Source: HB2-32-21 sp041603535 (GTDB taxonomy: Bacteria > Pseudomonadota > Gammaproteobacteria > Pseudomonadales > Porticoccaceae). From it: 64,000 nt of DNA. Position 1 is the first letter of the stretch, and every line of letters starts with the position of its first letter. The DNA is taken from positions 47,830 through 111,829 of the forward strand of contig JBFIEE010000002.1 in NCBI GenBank assembly GCA_041603535.1. The letters run 5' to 3'. The translations under genes were made by a program, and so were the position numbers. The notes beneath the pieces are model-generated. The model did not search any database, had not been told where the DNA came from, and was given only the letters and a program-made list of their open reading frames with translations. This document shows, piece after piece, positions 53,441 through 62,529 of the stretch.

Positions 53441-53817
53441 GGGAGTCGGCCTGTAAGCCGGGTTCTGTCGTGAACAGTCATTCATCTGGGATGCGCGTCG
53501 CCGCGCACCTCAAGCAACCTACCCGAATCCGGCACGGGCCGCACCATTGGATTCCTATTTGGTCTTGCTCCGAGTGGGGTTTACCCTGCCACGCCTGTTG
53601 CCAGCCGCGCGGTGCGCTCTTACCGCACCATTTCACCCTTACCGGCAGCGAACTGCTTAGGCGGTATATTTTCTGCGGCACTTTCCGTAGGCTCGCGCCC
53701 CCCAGGCATTACCTGGCACTCTGCCCTATGGAGCCCGGACTTTCCTCCGTCCCGGCCCCACCAGCCCAATATGGAACCAGCGAGTTACCGGGCCAGCGAC
53801 TGCTCGGCCGACTCCCG
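53441..53817 (-). ncRNA. rnpB: RNase P RNA (class A)
   Basis: Catalytic RNA that matures tRNA 5' ends. On the minus strand the universally conserved GAGGAAAGTCCGGGCTCC is present, followed by CATAGGGCAG, then the GTAAGGGTGAAA-like and GGTAAGAGCGCACCG elements, and near the 3' end AGAACCCGGCTTA. The terminal P1 helix pairs GGGAGTCGGCC (53806-53816) with GGCCGACTCCC (53441-53451), which sets the ends. Length about 377 bases, as in other gammaproteobacteria. It lies between rsmI and mraZ in many relatives; here four other genes separate it from rsmI. Protein-coding frames across it are spurious. Confidence 0.98.
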
Positions 53818-54045
53818 GGGCGCAGGTTATCACGAATCCCCGCTACCGGTAACGGCCTGGGCTATTGCCGATAAACCGATTACCAATAAATAAAGGCGCT
53901 TCTACCCGCTAAAAAAATAAACTACTATCAGCCGACTAAAAACGCGTTGCCCGACCTTGACCCGTGGCAAGTTTGCTTACGGCTTTGCGATAACTAAACC
54001 ACCAACCGCCACATATAACTAACCACGACCTGCAGGAGTACCCAC

Positions 54046-54993
54046 ATGCCAAAAGTAGAAACCGCTACGGGACCCATCGACGTTGAAGATATCGGCATGT
54101 GCCTCATGCACGAACATATCATCATCGCCGACTGGGATATGCGTGCCAACTACGACGACTACGTCGATATAGAAAAAGAAGTCCCAAAAGCTGTCACCTC
54201 TCTAAACAAGGCCAAGGAACGAGGCGTCAGGACTATCGTCGATCTAACGCCGATCAACCTCGGCCGCGATATCCATTCGATCCTCGCCGTATCGGAAGCA
54301 ACCGGTGTGAATGTCATTTGCCCTACCGGTTTTTACTGGACAGAGGAGCCCTGGATGCACGGCTGGGATGCTGAATACCTGTCAAAGTACATGATTCGCG
54401 ATATCACCAAAGGGATTCTGGATACCGGTATTAAAGCGGCTATTATCAAGTGCGCCACCGACCACACCGGCGTTGATGACTTTAACAAAAAACTATTGAA
54501 AGCCTCCGCGCTGGCACATCGGGAAACCGGTACGCCTATTTCTACCCACACCACGGTCGCCAATTCCTCGGCCCGGGATCAGGTCGCCGCCTTCAAGGAG
54601 TTTGGTGTCGATATGAGCCGTGTGGTCATTGGCCATCTAGGCGACTCCACAGACATTGCTTACCTCGAAGGAATACTGGCCAGCGGTTGTTTTATCGGCA
54701 TGGATCGCTTTGGGCTGGAAGCTTATCTCCCCACCGACAAGCGCGTACAAACCGTAGCCACGCTGTGCGCAAAGGGTTATGCCGGGCAAATGGTCATTTC
54801 TCATGACTCCTGCAGCTTCCAGGATTTCTTTGACGGCGAATACATCGAAAAATTTGCCCCCAACTGGTGTTACGAGCACGTGCCAAGGGATGTCCTGCCC
54901 GCTTTAGCCGAAGCTGGGGTCAGCCAGGCTGACATCAATACCATGATGGTTGCCAATCCGAAAAAGTTCTTTTCTACGTCGGGCAAGTATTAG
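54046..54993 (+). CDS. Phosphotriesterase-family metal-dependent hydrolase
   Basis: Amidohydrolase-superfamily enzyme of 315 residues. Binuclear metal site: HxH in LMHEHII, a lysine in AAIIKCATD (carboxylated in the family), histidines in PISTHTT and VIGHLGDS, aspartate in VISHDSC. Related members act as phosphotriesterases or lactonases, and the family is often over-annotated, so the substrate cannot be set. No signal peptide. Good AGGAG ribosome site. Stands alone on the plus strand and ends at a strong terminator. Part of a four-gene block inserted between rnpB and rsmI. Confidence 0.9.
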   Translation: MPKVETATGPIDVEDIGMCLMHEHIIIADWDMRANYDDYVDIEKEVPKAVTSLNKAKERGVRTIVDLTPINLGRDIHSILAVSEATGVNVICPTGFYWTEEPWMHGWDAEYLSKYMIRDITKGILDTGIKAAIIKCATDHTGVDDFNKKLLKASALAHRETGTPISTHTTVANSSARDQVAAFKEFGVDMSRVVIGHLGDSTDIAYLEGILASGCFIGMDRFGLEAYLPTDKRVQTVATLCAKGYAGQMVISHDSCSFQDFFDGEYIEKFAPNWCYEHVPRDVLPALAEAGVSQADINTMMVANPKKFFSTSGKY

Positions 54994-55027
54994 TACGACT
55001 ACTTGCCAGCCCCAACGCTCAGCACCT

Positions 55028-55058
55028 GGCCGGCGTGGACATTGCGCCGGTCTTTTTT
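55028..55058 (+). terminator. Terminator of the phosphotriesterase-family gene
   Basis: Stem GGCCGGCG/CGCCGGTC (55028-55035 and 55045-55052, one G-U pair) and six T. 34 bases past the stop codon. Confidence 0.9.
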
Positions 55059-55137
55059 CACACACTGGCCAACAACCTTCTCACACCGACCAACAAGTCA
55101 TCGGAGAAACTACCCGCTGCCATTTAAAAACCGATTT

Positions 55138-56001
55138 TTACTTCGCCTCCGAGCTTAGGACACGGATCAGCCCCTCCTGGGCGCAGGAGGCCACCAACAC
55201 ACCGTCGCGGGTGTAAATCTTGCCGAAATTGAGCCCACGGCCACCCGAAGCCGTGGGACTATCCATCACATACAACAACCATTCATCAATGCGGAAGGGT
55301 CGATGAAACCACATCGCATGGTCAAGGCTGGCCGATTGCATTTCACCACGAATAAATTGTTTACCGTGGGGCCGCAGCGCAGTGCCCATTAAATAAAAGT
55401 CAGAACTGTACGCCAGGATGGCCTGATGTAGAGCGAGGGGTACTTCAACCGCGGACATGGATCGCATCCAGAACATCTGCTCAGGCGGATGACTGTCTGC
55501 CGACCAGAGCTCTTCCGGTTGCACGGGGCGCATCTCAACGGGGCGATCACTGACAAAAAACTCGCGCTGATCCTCCGGCAACATTTCAGCCATGGAAATC
55601 CTGATTTCCTGCTCCGATGACAAACTTTCGGGGGGCGGCGCGACCGGCATCTCGCACTGATGAGACAAACCTTCCTCGCCTCGCTGAAACGACATTGACG
55701 CACTGAAAATCGCCTTGCCATGCTGGATCGCAACAACTCTACGCGTCGTAAAACTACCGCCATCGCGGATAAGGTCCACGTCGTAAACAATCGGCGAAGC
55801 CTTGTCCCCAGGGCGTAAAAAATAACCGTGGAAAGAATGTATTGCGCGGTCTTCAACGGTGGCTGATGCCGCTGCCATGGCCTGCCCGAGCACCTGTCCG
55901 CCAAAGACATTGGGCGAGCCGATATCCTGATTAAAACCACGAAACAAATTCACCTCGAGGCGCTCCAGGGTCAACAGGGCGATTAATTTATCAATAGTCA
56001 T
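55138..56001 (-). CDS. tesB: Acyl-CoA thioesterase II (TesB family)
   Basis: Hydrolyses acyl-CoA to free acid and CoA. 287 residues forming a double hotdog. N-terminal FRGFNQDIGSPNVFGGQVLG and AIHSFHGYFLRPGD, C-terminal ASLDHAMWFHRPF and GRGLNFGKIYTRDGVLVAS, with the Asp/Thr/Gln-type catalytic residues expected in the second repeat. Convergent with the phosphotriesterase-family gene and divergent from the dehalogenase gene, with a 119-base shared promoter region. Confidence 0.95.
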   Translation of the reverse strand: MTIDKLIALLTLERLEVNLFRGFNQDIGSPNVFGGQVLGQAMAAASATVEDRAIHSFHGYFLRPGDKASPIVYDVDLIRDGGSFTTRRVVAIQHGKAIFSASMSFQRGEEGLSHQCEMPVAPPPESLSSEQEIRISMAEMLPEDQREFFVSDRPVEMRPVQPEELWSADSHPPEQMFWMRSMSAVEVPLALHQAILAYSSDFYLMGTALRPHGKQFIRGEMQSASLDHAMWFHRPFRIDEWLLYVMDSPTASGGRGLNFGKIYTRDGVLVASCAQEGLIRVLSSEAK

Positions 56002-56120
56002 ATATAGTCCATACTCCTTACGCTACTACTGGGAAGACTCGAGACAATGGTATGGTTGCCGGGCAACTGCCGAGTAACAATCAGTCCCCTAAAAATCAAA
56101 ATGATCGGGAGGCGTGACCC

Positions 56121-57008
56121 ATGATTTCTGCACAGATGCCCTACAAAAAGAAAAATGTGGCTGTTAACGGCTACAAAATGAGCTACGTGGAAGTGGGTAG
56201 CGGCGACCCCATCGTCTTTCTCCACGGCAACCCAACATCGTCCTATCTATGGCGCAACATCATACCTTATTGCGAAAAGCTGGGCCGCTGTATCGCGCCG
56301 GATCTTATCGGCATGGGCGACTCAGACAAATTATCGCCATCGGGTCATGACAGCTATCGCTTTGTCGAGCACCGCGAGTTTCTGGATGCCCTGCTGAGTA
56401 AACTGGGCGTCACCCATAACGTCACCCTGGTGGTGCACGACTGGGGTTCAGCACTCGGCTTTGACTGGGCTAATCGCCATCGCGACGCCGTCAAGGGTAT
56501 CGCCTACATGGAAGCAGTGGTAAAGCCCCTCTCCTGGGACGAGTGGCCCCGTTCTATTCGCCCTGTTTTTGAAGGCTTCCGTTCGCCGGACGGCGAGGAA
56601 ATGGTGCTGAAAAACAATACATTTATCGAACAGGTGCTACCCGGCGCAATCATGCGCAAACTATCCGATGAAGAAATGGCCAGCTATCGCAAACCGTTTC
56701 TCAAACCGGGCGAGGACCGCCGCCCAACATTGAGTTGGCCACGACAAATCCCTCTCGCAGGGGAACCCGAGGATGTCGTGAATATCGTCAATAATTACGG
56801 CGCCTGGTTACAGCAAAGTGACCTCACCAAGTTATTTATCAATGCGGACCCCGGTGCGATTTTACGCGGCGCGGCAAGGGAATTCTGTCGGAGCTGGCCA
56901 AATCAGACTGAAGTAACCGTCAAGGGCAGCCATTTTATTCAGGAAGACTCGCCGGATGAGATCGGTCAGGCTATAGTTGCCTGGCTAAAGGTGAATGACA
57001 CCGAATAA
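56121..57008 (+). CDS. Haloalkane dehalogenase (HLD-II/LinB-like)
   Basis: Alpha/beta-hydrolase that replaces a halogen on an alkyl carbon with OH. 295 residues, close to LinB (296). Catalytic set visible: nucleophile Asp in VVHDWGSALGF, halide-binding Asn in HGNPTSSYLWR and the Trp next to the nucleophile, catalytic acid Glu in AYMEAVVKP, and His in GSHFIQEDSP. This Asn-Trp plus Asp-His-Glu set is the HLD-II type. GGGAGG ribosome site. No signal peptide. Monocistronic. The natural substrate cannot be read from the sequence. Confidence 0.93.
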   Translation: MISAQMPYKKKNVAVNGYKMSYVEVGSGDPIVFLHGNPTSSYLWRNIIPYCEKLGRCIAPDLIGMGDSDKLSPSGHDSYRFVEHREFLDALLSKLGVTHNVTLVVHDWGSALGFDWANRHRDAVKGIAYMEAVVKPLSWDEWPRSIRPVFEGFRSPDGEEMVLKNNTFIEQVLPGAIMRKLSDEEMASYRKPFLKPGEDRRPTLSWPRQIPLAGEPEDVVNIVNNYGAWLQQSDLTKLFINADPGAILRGAAREFCRSWPNQTEVTVKGSHFIQEDSPDEIGQAIVAWLKVNDTE

Positions 57009-57578
57009 GTTTAAACACATGCCCCCCAGCAAATTCTATAACTGATGCAAACTTATCTCCTTACTCAATTCACATCCTGCAGTACGAAACCGGCACCATA
57101 AAGACTTGGTCGGCTGGCCTTCCAGCAAATTACAGAACACAAGCATGCCCTCAAATAGACGTATTGCGCTGGAATACACTTACATTACTCGCTGCATGTA
57201 CCGCTCGTCTTAGATTATGACCTTTTGTCCGGAAAATAAACCTATTTCATACTTTTGCAGCGGCACCCCTCTATCTTGGAAATGCAAGTCAAACTTTTAT
57301 TTTTTGATTCTAGTCAAAGTAATTTCGTCAAACTTCGTCGAATATTTGAGCGCGGGGCAGATCTGCACATCACTATCTAGTTTACCGTTTCTTACTCAAC
57401 AATTTGCTACTCAACAGGAGGAAAGCTCAAAAAAGCAAAACCCATTCCGCGCCGGTATTTGTTAGAACGCTCAATCCATCTGCAGAGCACCTGATGTCTA
57501 CCAGCGCCGAATTATTAAGTGCAACTCATGGAATATTTAAATATGTATAACAACCTAAGGAAGAGGCTCTCTAAAACA
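57009..57578. other. Intergenic region before the secreted repeat protein
   Basis: 570 bases of fairly A+T-rich DNA. An 82-codon frame at 57217-57465 (ATG, several Cys) has no ribosome site and no recognisable domain, so I do not call it. An AGGAGG occurs at 57417 without a suitable start after it. No promoter is called. Confidence 0.5.
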
Positions 57579-59195
57579 ATGAAAAACATATTAAGGAAAG
57601 ATTCTATATTCAAGATAAGCGCGTTAAGCATTCTGACAATACTCTTCACGATCACATCGCCCCCGGCAACGGCTGGCACCCTGTTTATGGCGGCAGACAT
57701 TGAAGATTTTGCTGGAGGTTTGGCCTGTGGCCCCTCTGCTGGGGGCGGGGCGGGGATTGACCGGCTGGGTAAAGTAACTACCAACGGGTCGCTGGTGACC
57801 AATGTCGAGGTCATCTGTACGGATTTCCTGATTAACGGTATGGCGGATGCGGACGGCAAGCTATTGGCTGGTACACCTGGTGCAAACCCGCTGAATACTG
57901 TGAGCTTTGATGGCGTCTTGATCAGTTCTGTCGCCGCGCCGGGGATTCCAAATAGCGGCTGTTGCAACGAGGAAATGCTCTTTGTTCCTCAGGGCGACGG
58001 TACTGCGAAGTTTTATCACGCGCATTACGCTGATGTAATCCGGGAAATTGATCCGGTCACGGGTGTGCAAATCGGAACAAGTTTTCCACAAACCGATGTG
58101 GTGGGGATGGCACTGATCAACGGGGAGATATGGATATCTAAATGGAGCGGAAAAAAAATCGGTACCTGGGATCCGGGCACCAATATATTCACCTCAGTGT
58201 TTTCACTTGTCGGCCTCGGCAATGCCGGCGCACTGGCCTGGGATCCGGTCAGCGAAATACTCTGGGTTGGCTCACAAGGCGGTAACATAACGCCATTTAA
58301 CTTGGCTGGTGTTCAGCAAGGAGTCCCCGTACAGCCTTTCGGAGCATTTGGCCAAACGATTGACGGTATGACCTTTTTGGGAGAAGTGACCGAAGTAGAA
58401 CAATTCATGAAGACTATTACCAAAGGTCCCGATGCTGATGGTGACGGCGAAATTGATGCAGTGATTGCACTCAAACAAGCCGTGACTACTGAATATGTTT
58501 GGGAGATCAACTACAACGGCCCAGCAGATTACGATGCGATAATTACAGATCGTGCTCCGGCTGAATCCGTGGTGACCGCGATAAATGCAGATGGTACCGA
58601 TCTGCCACTGGGTTGCGGTGGAGAAACCGATTTCAGTGATGCTTCAGGCGAAACTGATGTCTCTCGCGGCGGTAAAGCTGGCAAGAACTGTCATAGCGAC
58701 ACCGGCCTGAATTGGGAACCTGCGAGCAATAGTGAAACCCTCGAAGTTACGGTTGAGATGAGAGAAAGCCCAGGAAAAGGTCACAGAGAGACCACCTTTG
58801 CTCCGACTTCATGCGGTGCGCTCTACCTAAACAAAGGTGCGGTTGCGACCTTGCTTGATCCAGCTACGGGTGAACTTGCAACAAATCCCGCTACCGGTGA
58901 GCTGTTAGATCCTCTAAGCTCCAATCAACTGTGTATTGCAGCAGTGCGAGATCCGAGTGAGTTTGGTTTTGATGCCGACAATGACGGTGACAACCTGGCG
59001 GATCATGCCGAAGCCTGTACCAATGAAGTACGCACAGACCCCTGCCTTGCAGACACCGACGGTGATGGCATTAACGATAACGTAGACAGCTGCCCGGTTG
59101 ACACCAACGTAGGCGACACTGATGGCGACGGCATTGATGATGCCTGCGACCCGGATGACGACAACGATGGCATTCCGGATTCAGAGGACCATTGA
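57579..59195 (+). CDS. Secreted protein with C-terminal thrombospondin type 3 calcium repeats, ending at an odd TGA
   Basis: About 538 residues. The start MKNILRKDSIF gives a Sec signal peptide (ISALSILTILFTITSPPATA). Residues about 35-300 form a beta-propeller-like region of unknown function (GEIWISKWSGKKIGTWDPG, AGALAWDPVSEILWVGSQGG). The C-terminal 75 residues are aspartate-rich calcium-binding repeats (DTDGDGINDNVDSCPVDTN, DTDGDGIDDACDPDDD). The last repeat reads DSEDH-stop where the repeat above has Cys, and the frame continues PLDDTNTCLV then stops. A single nonsense change or sequencing error is likely. A perfect terminator follows. No neighbour suggests its role. Confidence 0.85.
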   Translation: MKNILRKDSIFKISALSILTILFTITSPPATAGTLFMAADIEDFAGGLACGPSAGGGAGIDRLGKVTTNGSLVTNVEVICTDFLINGMADADGKLLAGTPGANPLNTVSFDGVLISSVAAPGIPNSGCCNEEMLFVPQGDGTAKFYHAHYADVIREIDPVTGVQIGTSFPQTDVVGMALINGEIWISKWSGKKIGTWDPGTNIFTSVFSLVGLGNAGALAWDPVSEILWVGSQGGNITPFNLAGVQQGVPVQPFGAFGQTIDGMTFLGEVTEVEQFMKTITKGPDADGDGEIDAVIALKQAVTTEYVWEINYNGPADYDAIITDRAPAESVVTAINADGTDLPLGCGGETDFSDASGETDVSRGGKAGKNCHSDTGLNWEPASNSETLEVTVEMRESPGKGHRETTFAPTSCGALYLNKGAVATLLDPATGELATNPATGELLDPLSSNQLCIAAVRDPSEFGFDADNDGDNLADHAEACTNEVRTDPCLADTDGDGINDNVDSCPVDTNVGDTDGDGIDDACDPDDDNDGIPDSEDH

Positions 59196-59302
59196 CCTCT
59201 GGACGACACCAATACTTGCCTCGTTTGATAGGCACTTATGTAGTTGTCTGACTACACACTGGTATAGGATATTTTCACCAGATAGTTAGAGGAAGTCTTT
59301 GA

Positions 59303-59332
59303 GGGAGGGAATGAAAATTCCCTCCCTTTTTT
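59303..59332 (+). terminator. Terminator after the secreted repeat protein
   Basis: Perfect 10-bp stem GGGAGGGAAT/ATTCCCTCCC around a GAAA tetraloop followed by six T. Confidence 0.97.
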
Positions 59333-59375
59333 ACTGCGATTTTTATACGGTAGACATCACACCTACTACTGTTAG

Positions 59376-60221
59376 CTAATCACTGGTCATTTGCTGTGCG
59401 ACTGCCATTTGATACAACTTGTTTTTTGAACCGCCGGTAATTCGAGCCGCAAGACTGGCGGCCTGTTTTACCGGTAACTCCTCAAGCAAAACATTTAACA
59501 CCCGCTCCTGTTCACTATCTTCTTCGCTCTGCGCAACTCCGGCAAAGCCATGCACCAGGAGCACAATTTCTCCACGTTGCTGATTCGTATCGCTTTTAAC
59601 CCTCTCATCCAGCTCGGCCAGCGATCCGCTCAAAATCGTTTCATAGGTTTTGGTCAGCTCGCGGGCCAGTACGGCTTCTCTATCACCGCCGAAAATATCG
59701 CAAAGATCCCTTATTGTGTCCTGAATGCGATGCGGGGCCTCGTAAAAAATCAAGGTGCGTGGCTCTTTAATAAGTAACTGCAAGGCTTTTTGTCGTTGTG
59801 TTGTTTTAGCTGGCAAGAAGCCTTCAAAGACAAAACGATCACTGGGCAGGCCCCCGGCACTGAGTGCCGCCATCGCCGCGCAGGGGCCAGGAACCGGGCT
59901 AACGGTACAGTCTAAATCCAGTGCTCTGCGAACCAGGCGATAACCGGGGTCTGAAATCAGCGGCGTCCCAGCATCGCTGATCAAGGCGACATTATCACCA
60001 CGCCTGAGCACCTCAAGAACCTGGTCGACTTTCGCAGTGTTGCTATGGTCGTGATAAGAAATCAGCCTGGTGGCGATATTAAACTGCTTCAGCAACTGAC
60101 TACTGCGACGGGTGTCCTCCGCGGCAATCAGATCAACGTTCTGGAGTATCTCTATGGCGCGGGGTACCATGTCGCCCAGATTGCCAATTGGCGTCGCCAC
60201 TACAAACAATGTCCCGGCCAT
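59376..60221 (-). CDS. rsmI: 16S rRNA 2'-O-methyltransferase RsmI
   Basis: Methylates the ribose of C1402 in 16S rRNA, complementing RsmH. 281 residues: LFVVATPIGNLGDM, AAEDTRRSSQLL, ISDAGTPLISDPG and VPGPCAAMAALSAGGLPSDRF are the tetrapyrrole-methylase-fold motifs. Its start codon is only nine bases from that of the divergent lpoA gene, so promoters must lie within the coding sequences. Confidence 0.97.
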   Translation of the reverse strand: MAGTLFVVATPIGNLGDMVPRAIEILQNVDLIAAEDTRRSSQLLKQFNIATRLISYHDHSNTAKVDQVLEVLRRGDNVALISDAGTPLISDPGYRLVRRALDLDCTVSPVPGPCAAMAALSAGGLPSDRFVFEGFLPAKTTQRQKALQLLIKEPRTLIFYEAPHRIQDTIRDLCDIFGGDREAVLARELTKTYETILSGSLAELDERVKSDTNQQRGEIVLLVHGFAGVAQSEEDSEQERVLNVLLEELPVKQAASLAARITGGSKNKLYQMAVAQQMTSD

Positions 60222-60230
60222 AGATACAAG

Positions 60231-62105
60231 ATGCCCTTAAAATTAAGTGTTAACTACGTTTTTCTCATTCTGGCAGCACTCGTTCTGGCTGGTTGCGCAG
60301 AGCAGTCCATACCACCGGCACAGCAAGCATACAGCACCGAGCAATTGCTGGCTCAGCAGGCTGAAAAATCGTTGCAGGCTGCCAGCACCAGCGCATCGCC
60401 CGCCAAGGAAATCCATCTGCTCAACGCCGCACAAAAATATGTCGATCTTAACGACCGATCGCGGGCTGAAGAGATTCTACGGGGACTCGACAGCAAACAG
60501 CTACCGGCAGAAGCTTTAGCGCGATACACGTTACTTTATGCCCGCATTTTGTTGGCCAGTAACGATCATTTCCGCGCGCGTGAACACTTGACCGGCGCAC
60601 CCTTGATGGCTGCTCTCCCCACGCTGCCTGAGTCAGCACAAATTAGCCTGCGCCGCGACCGCGGCGATCTATTTTCCCTGCTCGGCGAGGAGGATGCGGC
60701 GGTGGTTGAGTATGTCGAGCTATCGCGACTGCTGAAAGAACCCGACGCCATCAACAAGACCCACGCAAAAATCTGGCAGATACTCAGCCAGGCGCCGGAC
60801 AACACTTTGCTACACCGTGCTACCGATGCCAAGGGCATGGAGTTGCGAGGCTGGTACCAGCTCGCCCTGGCGACCCGACAGAGTCTCGGCGATGTGCGTG
60901 TTCAGCAAGAGCATATAAACCAGTGGCGAGCACAATGGCCCGCCCACCCGGCAATATTTTTCCCGCCACCGAGCCTCGGACGTACCGAGCAGGCCGCCAC
61001 GACTGCATTACCGGCCCGCATAGCGCTACTGCTGCCCCTGAGCGGCAACTACGGCCAGGCGGGAACGGTCATCCGCAACGGTTTTCTGGCAGCCTACTAC
61101 GACAATCTGGCCAATGGCGCACAAACCCCTTCCATACGTATTTACGACACCGCGAAACAAAATATCACCGCCCTTTACCAGCAGGCCATTGCCGACGCTG
61201 CCGAAATTGTGATTGGACCGTTGCGCAAGGAAGATCTTGCCGAACTGGCCGCTCTCGACGATCTCCCGATACCCGTGCTCGCGCTGAATTATCTCGATAC
61301 CGAAACCGGAATCTCAGCGAACACCGTTGCTGGCGGTATTAGCCACGCCAATTTGTATCAATTCGGTTTATCCGTTGTCGACGAGGCGCAGCAGGTAGCA
61401 CAACGTGCGTGGCTGGAAGGACGTCGCTCCGCCCTGTTGATAACCCCGGCGACGAGCTGGGGTGACAAAGCTCGCGAAAGCTTTACAGAAGACTGGCTGG
61501 CCCGTGGCGGCACGACCGTTTCAACCACCCCATACTCGCTGACACTGTCCGACTTTTCCAGTATCTTAAAACCAGCGTTGTTGATTGATCACAGCGAAAC
61601 TCGCGCCGCCAAACTGCAACGAACTCTGGGAAAAAATATTGCGTCCAAAGTTCATCGTCGCCAGGATATCGATATGATATTCATGGTCGCACAACCCGAG
61701 CAGGGCCGCTCAATTAAACCCACTCTGGATTTTTTCTACGCCCATGATTTACCGGTTTATGCAACGTCACATTTGTATACCGGCATTGAAGACCCGAGCG
61801 GCAACAGAGATCTTGAGGGTATTCGCTTTAGCGCCATGCCCTGGACGCTGCCGGGTACGGTGACAGACCGTTTGATACCCGATGACAGCCTGCAGTCCGC
61901 CTACCGACACCTCTACGCTCTTGGCATTGATGCTTACCAGTTACATCAGCGGATTACACTGATGGGTGCAGCCCCCGATGCCCAGTTTTTCGGCCACACC
62001 GGCACCCTCAGCGTTGCCCCTGGCAACCTTGTTAAACGCAGCCAACCGTGGGGCGAATTCAAGAACAACAAGGTTCGACCTGCGCCGCTGATACAACAGG
62101 AGTAG
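60231..62105 (+). CDS. lpoA: LpoA-like outer-membrane lipoprotein, activator of PBP1A
   Basis: Outer-membrane lipoprotein that reaches through the peptidoglycan to stimulate PBP1A. About 624 residues. The lipobox LVLAGC sets the start MPLKLSVNYVF; the frame is open 62 codons further upstream, antisense to rsmI, but that part is not protein-like for this family. The N-terminal half is helical with TPR-like repeats (AEEILRGLDSKQLPAEALARY); the C-terminal half is a periplasmic-binding-protein fold (RIALLLPLSGNYGQAGTVI, IVIGPLRKEDLAELAAL). Followed by yraN after two bases. Confidence 0.93.
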   Translation: MPLKLSVNYVFLILAALVLAGCAEQSIPPAQQAYSTEQLLAQQAEKSLQAASTSASPAKEIHLLNAAQKYVDLNDRSRAEEILRGLDSKQLPAEALARYTLLYARILLASNDHFRAREHLTGAPLMAALPTLPESAQISLRRDRGDLFSLLGEEDAAVVEYVELSRLLKEPDAINKTHAKIWQILSQAPDNTLLHRATDAKGMELRGWYQLALATRQSLGDVRVQQEHINQWRAQWPAHPAIFFPPPSLGRTEQAATTALPARIALLLPLSGNYGQAGTVIRNGFLAAYYDNLANGAQTPSIRIYDTAKQNITALYQQAIADAAEIVIGPLRKEDLAELAALDDLPIPVLALNYLDTETGISANTVAGGISHANLYQFGLSVVDEAQQVAQRAWLEGRRSALLITPATSWGDKARESFTEDWLARGGTTVSTTPYSLTLSDFSSILKPALLIDHSETRAAKLQRTLGKNIASKVHRRQDIDMIFMVAQPEQGRSIKPTLDFFYAHDLPVYATSHLYTGIEDPSGNRDLEGIRFSAMPWTLPGTVTDRLIPDDSLQSAYRHLYALGIDAYQLHQRITLMGAAPDAQFFGHTGTLSVAPGNLVKRSQPWGEFKNNKVRPAPLIQQE

Positions 62106-62107
62106 TG

Positions 62108-62497
62108 ATGACGCGACAATCTGTGGAGTCACGTGGTGCCGCCGCGGAGCAACAAGCCTGCGACTTACTCCGTCGCAACGGACTCACCATTCGCGCACGC
62201 AACTACCGCACGCGCCAGGGTGAAATTGACATCATTGCCGAGGACGGCAATACCCTGGTATTTGTCGAAGTTCGCCTGCGCAGCAACAGCTCTTTTGGCA
62301 CGCCAAACGAAAGCATCACGCCACAAAAACAACAGCGCATTCTACGGGCGTCGCAACACTACCTGCAGAGGGAAAAAATAGGTGATTCAAGACCCTGTCG
62401 TTTTTATGCCATATTCCTGACCGCGCAACACGAAAATCCCCCTGACGTTTCCGCTCAATGGATCAGAGACGCCTTTGGCGGTGGTACAGGCTGGTGA
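62108..62497 (+). CDS. yraN: UPF0102 / YraN-family protein
   Basis: Small predicted nuclease-fold protein (restriction-endonuclease-like), function unknown. About 129 residues from MTRQSVESRGAAAEQ; motifs YRTRQGEIDIIAED and LVFVEVRLRSNSSFG are typical, with the Glu/Asp/Lys-type active site partly altered (VEVRLR where many have VEVKxR). GGAG ribosome site; overlaps the upstream frame. Confidence 0.95.
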   Translation: MTRQSVESRGAAAEQQACDLLRRNGLTIRARNYRTRQGEIDIIAEDGNTLVFVEVRLRSNSSFGTPNESITPQKQQRILRASQHYLQREKIGDSRPCRFYAIFLTAQHENPPDVSAQWIRDAFGGGTGW

Positions 62498-62529
62498 CGG
62501 AGACCTGGCCGATCAACACGGATGCAACC

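Noticed and set aside
53428..53874. 148-codon frame on the plus strand
   Set aside because: Covers rnpB; the RNA motifs and paired P1 helix explain the sequence.
57217..57465. 82-codon frame with cysteines
   Set aside because: No ribosome site or recognisable fold, in an A+T-rich gap.
59193..59195. Selenocysteine codon
   Set aside because: UGA replaces a Cys, but no convincing SECIS hairpin follows; nonsense mutation or read error is simpler.
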